Shown here in pieces: positions 1 to 6,333 of a DNA stretch of 7,803 nt. The DNA comes from an uncultured Burkholderiales bacterium (lineage in GTDB: Bacteria; Pseudomonadota; Gammaproteobacteria; Burkholderiales; Burkholderiaceae_C), in assembly GCA_903871865.1 (NCBI GenBank), contig CAIQIL010000448.1, positions 1 to 7,803 of the forward strand, read 5' to 3'. Each line of letters opens with the position of its first letter. The first letter of the stretch is position 1. Position numbers and translations under genes: made by a program. The notes beneath the pieces were generated by a model. That model had not been told where the DNA came from and did not search any database. It was given only the letters and a program-made list of their open reading frames with translations.

Positions 1-1400
<1,400 letters not shown>

Positions 1401-1430
1401 TCTCGCTCAGGCCTCACAGCCTCCCCACCC

Positions 1431-1455
1431 AAGCCCGCTGTCAGCGGGCTTTTTT
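1431..1455 (+). terminator. Intrinsic terminator of ettA
   Basis: A perfect 9-bp stem, AAGCCCGCT (1431-1439) with AGCGGGCTT (1443-1451), encloses the loop GTC and runs into six T at 1450-1455. It begins 30 bases after the ettA stop codon. This is a textbook Rho-independent terminator and separates ettA from the lipoprotein gene. Confidence 0.92.
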
Positions 1456-1483
1456 CTGACAAGGTCACCCCAAGGAGGGCTGC

Positions 1484-1523
1484 CCCCCGAAAACGGCGGG
1501 CCCACAATCGGTCACTTCGGGGG
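1484..1523. repeat. 8-bp inverted repeat in the ettA-lipoprotein gap
   Basis: CCCCCGAA (1484-1491) and TTCGGGGG (1516-1523) are exact reverse complements separated by 24 bases. The arms could form a stem-loop in RNA from either strand. No T-run follows, so it is not a canonical terminator. The sequence GGTCAC occurs twice nearby (1463-1468 and 1510-1515). It may be an operator, a secondary terminator or a dispersed intergenic repeat; the sequence does not decide. Confidence 0.5.
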
Positions 1524-1566
1524 CTATCCCTAATGGGGACACCCGGGTGGCGCAGGTGGGCCCAGA

Positions 1567-1572
1567 TAGAAT
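1567..1572 (+). promoter_or_regulatory. Possible -10 box for the lipoprotein gene
   Basis: TAGAAT matches the sigma-70 -10 consensus at 5 of 6 positions and is the best candidate between the ettA terminator and the ATG at 1638. No convincing -35 hexamer lies 16-18 bases upstream. The -35 area instead contains the perfect 10-bp palindrome CACCCGGGTG (1540-1549), which could be an activator or repressor site. A start near 1579 would give a leader of about 59 bases. Confidence 0.3.
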
Positions 1573-1579
1573 TTCCCGA

Positions 1580-1603
1580 GCACCTTGGGTGCAAGCCGCA
1601 CCC
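1580..1603 (+). promoter_or_regulatory. Leader with two mutually exclusive small hairpins
   Basis: GCACC (1580-1584) can pair with GGTGC (1588-1592) around TTG, or GGGTGC (1587-1592) can pair with GCACCC (1598-1603) around AAGCC. Both use the same central segment, so only one can form. They lie just after the inferred transcription start and upstream of the ribosome binding site (GGAG, 1627-1630). They could protect the 5' end of the message or be chance in GC-rich DNA. Confidence 0.3.
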
Positions 1604-1637
1604 CACACACAAACACGATTCTTGCTGGAGACACTAG

Positions 1638-2663
1638 ATGATCGCTCGGATGACACGCCTGCTCACCGCCACCGCACTGGCCGCTTCGGCCCTGGCCATG
1701 GGCGGCTGCGCCTTGATCGAATCGAACGTGAGCGGCACCACCCTCTCCATCCTGGAGGACGGCTTCACGCCGCCCACGCTGCAGATCGGTGACGTCGACA
1801 TGGTGTGCGGCTTCGCCACCGTCAACACCCCGCTGGTGGGCGCGGCCCGCAACTTCTACGGTGACCCGTCGCTGATGGAAACCGTGCTGCTGTCTTCGGC
1901 CGGTGTGTGCTCCGAGAACCAGGCGCTGAATGAAGAAATGCGCTACCTGCGCGCCTCGCGCGAGAAGCGCTCCGACGAGGCCCTGGACGCCCGCATCGCC
2001 CAGAAGCGCCTGCTGGCCCTGTCCGCCGACCGCCAGTACACCGCCTTCATGCGCATGAAGACCAAGCTGGAGCAGAAGTACTTCTTCAAGTACGGCACCA
2101 ACTGCCCGGCCTTCAAGCGTGACTTCGACGAAATGGTCTACCTGCTGGGCTCGGTGGCCGGCCTGCAAGCCATGCAGAACGACATCGCCGCCCAACAGAC
2201 CGTGGGCGTGCCCACCGACACCGCGCCGCTGGTCGAGCGCGCCATGGGTTGCCTGGACAACGCCAAGTGGTGGGGCACCCCGCAGGCCGCGCGCGCCGTG
2301 GTCTGGAGCATCATCCCCGGCGGTGCCGACGGCAAGGACGTCAAGGGCACCTTCGACGCCAACATGACCCTGGCCGAAGCCAAGGGCGTGCGCCTGCCCC
2401 ACGTGATGGCCGCCGTGGCCGCCCAGTCGTCCGACGACCAGCCCCGCCTGCGCGAGGTCATCAAGCGCTTCGGCACCGCCAAGGACTTCAAGGTCAACAA
2501 GGACTACCGCCTGATCGACGCCATCGCCCAGGCCCAGCTGCAGAACATCTCTGACCGCATGTGGACCCAGGCCACCGGCACCCGCACCCCCATCAATTCG
2601 CTGGGCAAGTTCTGGGACGACAAGGCTGGCGCCGACATCGACGCCGACAGCTTCCTGAAATGA
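1638..2663 (+). CDS. Lipoprotein, probable TatT-like TRAP transporter accessory component
   Basis: A 341-residue exported protein. The N-terminus has Arg4 and Arg7, a hydrophobic stretch (8-22) and a lipobox ending MGGC, so lipidation is expected at Cys24; Ala at +2 is compatible with the outer membrane. The ATG has GGAG (1627-1630) seven bases upstream. The mature part reads as mostly helical, with amphipathic segments at about 76-140 and 150-210 suggesting a TPR-like helical repeat, though no canonical TPR was confirmed. Cys57, Cys91, Cys146 and Cys205 could form two disulfides in the periplasm. Near the C-terminus is RTPINSLGKFWDD. It lies upstream of a binding protein and a fused permease, the order seen for TatT-TatP-TatQM in Treponema, where TatT is a TPR lipoprotein that associates with the binding protein. 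The TatT assignment rests on gene order, lipobox and helical character, not on a motif match; the safe call is an uncharacterised lipoprotein. Confidence 0.72.
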   Translation: MIARMTRLLTATALAASALAMGGCALIESNVSGTTLSILEDGFTPPTLQIGDVDMVCGFATVNTPLVGAARNFYGDPSLMETVLLSSAGVCSENQALNEEMRYLRASREKRSDEALDARIAQKRLLALSADRQYTAFMRMKTKLEQKYFFKYGTNCPAFKRDFDEMVYLLGSVAGLQAMQNDIAAQQTVGVPTDTAPLVERAMGCLDNAKWWGTPQAARAVVWSIIPGGADGKDVKGTFDANMTLAEAKGVRLPHVMAAVAAQSSDDQPRLREVIKRFGTAKDFKVNKDYRLIDAIAQAQLQNISDRMWTQATGTRTPINSLGKFWDDKAGADIDADSFLK

Positions 2664-2664
2664 T

Positions 2665-2678
2665 CCCCGCTGGCGGGG
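2665..2678 (+). other. GC-rich hairpin just after the lipoprotein stop
   Basis: CCCCG (2665-2669) and CGGGG (2674-2678) form a 5-bp stem around CTGG, starting two bases after the stop codon. No T-run follows, so it is a poor terminator; it could protect the 3' end of the lipoprotein message or slow polymerase. Confidence 0.3.
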
Positions 2679-2712
2679 GCACTGTCACCAGACATCCCCG
2701 CCATCCAGATTC

Positions 2713-2722
2713 GGGAATTCCC
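2713..2722. promoter_or_regulatory. Perfect palindrome GGGAATTCCC upstream of the candidate promoter
   Basis: A 10-bp perfect palindrome lies 24 bases before the candidate -35 hexamer at 2747. Its position would suit an activator binding site, but no regulator family can be named from it and no regulator gene is present in the window. Confidence 0.25.
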
Positions 2723-2746
2723 TTCCCCCGCTTGTGTGGTAGAGGG

Positions 2747-2778
2747 TTTACCTGAGGACACACGTATCCAGATATAGT
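2747..2778 (+). promoter_or_regulatory. Candidate sigma-70 promoter for the binding-protein/permease pair
   Basis: TTTACC (2747-2752) resembles a -35 box. TATAGT (2773-2778) matches the -10 consensus at 5 of 6 positions, but the 20-base spacing is long; GATATA (2771-2776) gives 18-base spacing but matches less well. The stretch 2770-2795 is a clear AT-rich island in otherwise GC-rich DNA. A start near 2785 would give a leader of about 108 bases containing two hairpins. Confidence 0.38.
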
Positions 2779-2803
2779 TACAACAAGAAGTTCCAGATCG
2801 CTT

Positions 2804-2824
2804 TGGCGGTCATGAGAACCGCCA
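2804..2824 (+). repeat. 7-bp inverted repeat in the leader of the binding-protein gene
   Basis: TGGCGGT (2804-2810) and ACCGCCA (2818-2824) are exact reverse complements around the 7-base loop CATGAGA. It could be the first hairpin of a regulated leader RNA, or a DNA operator just downstream of the candidate promoter. GCCA (2821-2824) in its right arm can alternatively pair with TGGC at 2832-2835, so this hairpin and the next segment may compete. Confidence 0.5.
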
Positions 2825-2840
2825 CACCAGTTGGCACAGC

Positions 2841-2876
2841 CGAGGGCTCTTGCACGTCAAGGCCCTTGTGTTTTTT
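2841..2876 (+). terminator. Terminator-like hairpin in the leader (possible attenuator)
   Basis: The outer stem pairs CGAGGGC (2841-2847) with GCCCTTG (2862-2868), seven pairs including one G-T. After one bulged T the inner stem pairs CTTG (2849-2852) with CAAG (2858-2861) around the loop CACGT. TG and six T (2871-2876) follow directly. The T-run ends just before the ribosome binding site GAGGAGA (2882-2888) of the ATG at 2893, leaving no room for a further promoter. Messages for the binding protein must therefore read through it. It could be a conditional attenuator, a partial terminator, or the 3' end of a ~90-base leader RNA starting near 2785. Confidence 0.65.
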
Positions 2877-2892
2877 GCACCGAGGAGACTTC

Positions 2893-3945
2893 ATGAAGTT
2901 GGTCAATACGATGGGCAAGATCGGCACCGCTGTGCTGATTTCGACGGGGCTCGCTGCCACAGCGCAGGCAGGCCAAAAGGTGTGTGTGTATGACTTGCTG
3001 GGCACGTCCGGCGACCTCTTCAACATGGCCAAGGACTATGTGGTCGCCATGCAGAAGCACGGTGCCACGGTCGAGCTCAAGGGCTACACAGACGAACGCG
3101 TCGCCTCGGAAGACTTCCGCACTGGTCAGTGCGACGGCCTGATCGCCACCGCCTTCCGCACCCGCCAGTTCAACGCCGTGGCCGGCTCCATCGACACCTT
3201 GGGCGCCACCACCATCGTCAAGGACGGCAAGATCGACATCGCCGACAGCTACGAGGTCGTGCGCAAGGTCATCCAGACCTACACCGCCCCGCAAGCTGCC
3301 AAGCTGATGGTCGAAGGCAACTACGAAGTCGGCGGCATCATCCCCTTGGGTGCGGCCTATCCGGTGGTCAACGACCGCAAGATCAACACCGTCGAAGCCC
3401 TGGCCGGCAAGCGCATCGCTTCGTTCGACTACGACAAGGCCCAGGCCGTGATGATCCAGCGCATCGGCGCGCAGCCGGTGTCGGCCGACATCACCAACTT
3501 CTCGACCAAGTTCAACAACGGCACGGTGGACATGATCGCTGCGCCGACCATGGCCTACAAGCCGCTGGAACTGTACAAGGGCATCGGCAAGAACGGCGCG
3601 ATCGCGCGCTTTCCCATCCTGATCCTGACCTACCAGGTCATCCTCAACAAACCGAAGTTCCCCGACGGCTTCGGCGAACATTCGCGTCAGTACTGGCTGG
3701 GCCAGTTCGACCGCGCGATGCAGCTGATCCGCCAGGCCGATGCCAGCGTGCCCCCCGGCACCTGGATGGACCTGAGCCCGGAGAACTCCTACAAGTACAC
3801 GCTGATGTTGCGCGAATCGCGCATCGACATCGCCCAGAAAGGCCTGTACGACAAGCGCGGCCTGAAGGTCATCAAGAAGATCCGCTGCAGCGTGAACCCG
3901 GGCGACCCGGAATGCGCGACCAAGTCGGAAGAAGACTGGAAGTGA
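2893..3945 (+). CDS. Periplasmic TRAP-type solute-binding protein, AdeT1/AdeT2-like
   Basis: A 350-residue secreted protein. Start ATG 2893 is chosen because AGGAG (2883-2887) lies five bases upstream and a clean signal peptide follows: Lys2 and Lys9, a hydrophobic core (10-22) and cleavage after AQA (24-26). An in-frame extension to 2803/2812 exists but runs through the leader hairpin and lacks a ribosome binding site. The mature protein has the two-lobed layout of TRAP binding proteins: first lobe from about 28 to 160, second-lobe segment AGKRIASFDY at 171-180, then the NGTVDMIAAP region (209-218) like the 'alq.G.vDg.e.p' region of DctP proteins. Cys31/Cys80 and Cys332/Cys341 could form disulfides. 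It most resembles the family named after Acinetobacter AdeT1/AdeT2, sometimes annotated as RND efflux; the signal peptide and adjacent permease instead indicate uptake. The ligand is unknown. It is probably co-transcribed with the permease 105 bases downstream. Confidence 0.82.
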   Translation: MKLVNTMGKIGTAVLISTGLAATAQAGQKVCVYDLLGTSGDLFNMAKDYVVAMQKHGATVELKGYTDERVASEDFRTGQCDGLIATAFRTRQFNAVAGSIDTLGATTIVKDGKIDIADSYEVVRKVIQTYTAPQAAKLMVEGNYEVGGIIPLGAAYPVVNDRKINTVEALAGKRIASFDYDKAQAVMIQRIGAQPVSADITNFSTKFNNGTVDMIAAPTMAYKPLELYKGIGKNGAIARFPILILTYQVILNKPKFPDGFGEHSRQYWLGQFDRAMQLIRQADASVPPGTWMDLSPENSYKYTLMLRESRIDIAQKGLYDKRGLKVIKKIRCSVNPGDPECATKSEEDWK

Positions 3946-3961
3946 TCTCCTGACGCCGCAG

Positions 3962-3995
3962 GGGGTGGTTCTCTGCCCTCCTGCTCGGCCACCCC
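3962..3995 (+). repeat. Inverted repeat between binding-protein and permease genes
   Basis: GGGGTGG (3962-3968) and CCACCCC (3989-3995) form a perfect 7-bp stem around a 20-base loop. No T-run follows, so it is not an intrinsic terminator. A hairpin between a binding-protein gene and its permease gene often helps keep the upstream message more abundant; that role is inferred here. The rest of the 105-base gap (3946-4050) shows no promoter or ribosome binding site. Confidence 0.45.
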
Positions 3996-4050
3996 AAGGC
4001 CCCCTCTCCTGAAGGCTTGCCTGCCCAGGCATCCTGTTCCCTGACGCCCC

Positions 4051-6204
4051 ATGAACACCCCTCCCTCCCGCCAGATCCTGGGCCGGACCTTCTCCGAATG
4101 GTTCTCCAGTCTTCCTGTCTTCGCCCTGCTGCTGCTGACCCTGATCATCGGCACCGGTGAAATGGTCCACGGCCAGTTGCTCAAGCTGGGTGAGTCCATG
4201 TTCGGTGACCCGCCGGCACAAGTGCAGTACTTCATGCTGCGCGCCGAGCCGTCCAAGCCAGAGTGCAATCCCAACATCAACATCGATGCCGAAGTGGCCA
4301 AACAGTCTGCGGCCGCACCGGCCAAGGCCGATGGCGACGACATCGACGACCTGTTCGGCGACCAGAAGGCCGGTGACCCGGCCGTGGTGCGCAAGTCCAT
4401 CGAGCAGGCGCAGCAGATCTGCCAGATGAAGCACAGCCTTTACGAGAAGGTCGTGCAGCATCAAACGCCGCAGGTCAAGGCTTACCGCACGCTGGAAACC
4501 AGCTTCTTCGGCCTGTTCCAGATCGGCACGGACAACCGCTCGCTGATCCTGCTGCTGATGGTGGCGATCGCTGCCGTCACCACCACGCTGGGTTTCCACC
4601 ACATCGGCATCCGACCGGGCCACTACACCAAGGACTACCTGCTGCAGTCGGCCTCGCAGGTGGTGTCGTCCGGCTTGCTGCTGTACTCGACGGTGCGTTA
4701 TTACCAGATCCTCAATGGCTCGGGCGTGCCGGTGGAGCACCCGCTGCTGCACTACATCTGGATGGCGCTGTTTGCCACCCTGCTGCTGATCAACCTCAAG
4801 CGGGTGCTCATGCCGGTGAAGTCCACTTTCGGGGAAGGTGACTGGACGGGTGCCTTGCTGTCGATCCCGCTGTACGCCCAGATGGCCACCATCGCTGGCG
4901 TGTACTTCCTGATCAAGGGCCACGATGCCGGCCTGGCGATCTACATCAACCAGTTGATGGAACTGCCCAGCATCTTCATGAACCTGGGCTTGTTCATCTG
5001 GTCGGGCATGCTGCTCAAGCAGAGCCGCATCGTGGACCTGTTCATGAACATCCTGCGCCCCTGGAGCCTGTCGCCCCAGATGCTCACCTACATCATCCTG
5101 ATCGCAGCGGCCTGGGCCACGGCCTACACCGGTGCTTCGGGCGTGTTCGTGATCGCTGCAGGCGGCATCATTTACCACGAGGTGCGTGCCTCGGGCGGTT
5201 CGCGCCAGTTCGCGCTGGCCGCCACCGCCATGTCGGGCTCGCTGGGCGTGGTGTTGCGTCCCTGCTTGCTGGTGGTGCTGATCGCCGCGCTGAACAAGCA
5301 GGTGACGACCTCGGGCCTGTACCACTGGGGCTTCTACGTCTTCCTGCTGACCTCGACGCTGTTCTTCCTGGCCTCGCAGATGCTGCGCACCCAGAAGGCC
5401 AACATCGAGTCGCCGCTGGTGGCCATTCCCGCGATGCTGCGCCAGATCGTGCCGACCATCCCCTACCTCATCGTGGTGGCGGTGGTGGTGTGGCTGTACG
5501 AGTTCCTGCTGGAAACCAAGCTCAACGAGATCACCGCCCCGACCATCATGCCGGTCATCCTGCTGATCATCCTCGTCTACGACAAGATGACCAACAAAGG
5601 CAAGGCCGAGCTGACGCCGGACTACGCCAGCCACCGCCAGGATGGTGTGGAGAAGTCGATCCGCTACGCGACCAACGAGACCATTGGCCACATCGGCGCC
5701 CTGTTGAGCCTGATGACGCTGTCGCTGGCCATGGGTGGCGTGATCGAGCGCTCGGAACTCATGGGCTTCTTCCCCAAGGTCTTCGAGAACCACTGGACCG
5801 CGATGACCTTCCTGGTCGTCACCAAGGTGCTGCTGGGCATGATCATGGACCCGTTCGGCGCCGTGGTGCTGGTGTCGGGCACGCTGGCCCCGATCGCCTA
5901 CGCCAACAACATCGACCCGCTGCACTTCTGGATGATGGTGCTGGTGGCCTTCGAACTGGGCTACCTGCTGCCCCCGGTGGCCATCAACCAGCTGCTCACC
6001 CGCCAGGTGATTGGCGAGGAAGAGGTCACGCTGGCCGACAGCGAGGTCAAGCACCTGGGCTTCTACCGTCGCTATGAGCGCTGGATCCTGCCCTTGGTGG
6101 TGATGACCATCGGCCTGGCGGTGGTGTCGTACGCACCGCTGGCGGTGCACGACTTCCCCGAGCTCAAGGCCATCGCGGACTGGTTCCCCAAGCCACCGCA
6201 GTGA
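4051..6204 (+). CDS. TRAP transporter permease, fused small (DctQ-like) and large (DctM-like) subunits
   Basis: A 717-residue inner-membrane protein predicted to import the ligand of the upstream binding protein using an ion gradient. ATG 4051 is the only reasonable start: an in-frame TGA lies at 4042-4044, and the next Met (38) would remove the first membrane segment. No Shine-Dalgarno sequence precedes it. Residues 21-37 form the first membrane helix. Residues 38-160 are hydrophilic, with Cys72 and Cys124 and an acidic linker (about 87-108), probably periplasmic. Helices at about 163-181, 196-214 and 231-249 complete a DctQ-like part. Residues about 262-700 resemble DctM (usually ~425 residues): TGASGVFVIAAGG (360-372), the first re-entrant region GSLGVVLRPC (396-405), MDPFGAVVLVSGTLAPIA (599-616), IDPLHFWMMV (621-630) and the second re-entrant motif LLPPVAINQLL (639-649). 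At the first hairpin the usual PPS is replaced by RPC (403-405). A strong terminator follows. Confident for family; substrate unknown. Confidence 0.9.
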   Translation: MNTPPSRQILGRTFSEWFSSLPVFALLLLTLIIGTGEMVHGQLLKLGESMFGDPPAQVQYFMLRAEPSKPECNPNINIDAEVAKQSAAAPAKADGDDIDDLFGDQKAGDPAVVRKSIEQAQQICQMKHSLYEKVVQHQTPQVKAYRTLETSFFGLFQIGTDNRSLILLLMVAIAAVTTTLGFHHIGIRPGHYTKDYLLQSASQVVSSGLLLYSTVRYYQILNGSGVPVEHPLLHYIWMALFATLLLINLKRVLMPVKSTFGEGDWTGALLSIPLYAQMATIAGVYFLIKGHDAGLAIYINQLMELPSIFMNLGLFIWSGMLLKQSRIVDLFMNILRPWSLSPQMLTYIILIAAAWATAYTGASGVFVIAAGGIIYHEVRASGGSRQFALAATAMSGSLGVVLRPCLLVVLIAALNKQVTTSGLYHWGFYVFLLTSTLFFLASQMLRTQKANIESPLVAIPAMLRQIVPTIPYLIVVAVVVWLYEFLLETKLNEITAPTIMPVILLIILVYDKMTNKGKAELTPDYASHRQDGVEKSIRYATNETIGHIGALLSLMTLSLAMGGVIERSELMGFFPKVFENHWTAMTFLVVTKVLLGMIMDPFGAVVLVSGTLAPIAYANNIDPLHFWMMVLVAFELGYLLPPVAINQLLTRQVIGEEEVTLADSEVKHLGFYRRYERWILPLVVMTIGLAVVSYAPLAVHDFPELKAIADWFPKPPQ

Positions 6205-6208
6205 TGGC

Positions 6209-6241
6209 TGGCGGTGGCTCACACAAGGGCCACCTCCGCCA
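6209..6241 (+). repeat. Imperfect inverted repeat between the permease stop and terminator
   Basis: GGTGGC (6213-6218) pairs with GCCACC (6229-6234) around a 10-base loop. Outside it TGGC (6209-6212) can pair with GCCA (6238-6241) across a TCC bulge. It begins five bases after the stop codon and sits directly before the terminator, so it probably helps define or protect the 3' end of the permease message. Confidence 0.4.
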
Positions 6242-6247
6242 CAGCAG

Positions 6248-6282
6248 CCCGGCTGATGCGCCTCGCGTCAGCCGGGTTTTTT
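6248..6282 (+). terminator. Strong intrinsic terminator after the permease gene
   Basis: CCCGGCTGA (6248-6256) pairs with TCAGCCGGG (6268-6276). The stem continues inward through TGCG (6257-6260) with CGCG (6264-6267), one G-T pair, to the loop CCT, giving 13 pairs. Six T follow at 6277-6282. It closes the transporter unit and separates it from the metalloprotease gene. Confidence 0.95.
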
Positions 6283-6333
6283 CATGGGCGCGCGCGCCTC
6301 TGCGCATGGGGCCGCGATGGTATGTTCCGAGGC

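Noticed and set aside
1530..2402. An antisense 290-codon frame opposite the lipoprotein gene
   Set aside because: The protein is a repetitive Gly/His/Val/Gln shadow, and the sense frame has a ribosome binding site, signal peptide and lipobox.
2832..2854. TGGCAC followed by TTGCA, resembling a sigma-54 promoter
   Set aside because: The GG and GC dinucleotides are 17 bases apart, not the required 10, and the segment is better explained as part of the terminator hairpin.
2740..2892. Possible known riboswitch in the binding-protein leader
   Set aside because: I looked for thiamine-pyrophosphate and cobalamin core sequences and saw neither. The leader is short and only simple hairpins are visible, so no named class is supported.
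2857..6222. An uninterrupted 1121-codon antisense frame across the binding-protein and permease genes
   Set aside because: Its protein is a low-complexity run of His, Gln, Arg, Gly and Asp with no membrane segments or motifs, as expected when GC-rich sense codons are read in reverse. Both sense genes have recognisable family motifs, and the frame crosses the intergenic gap without its own start signals.
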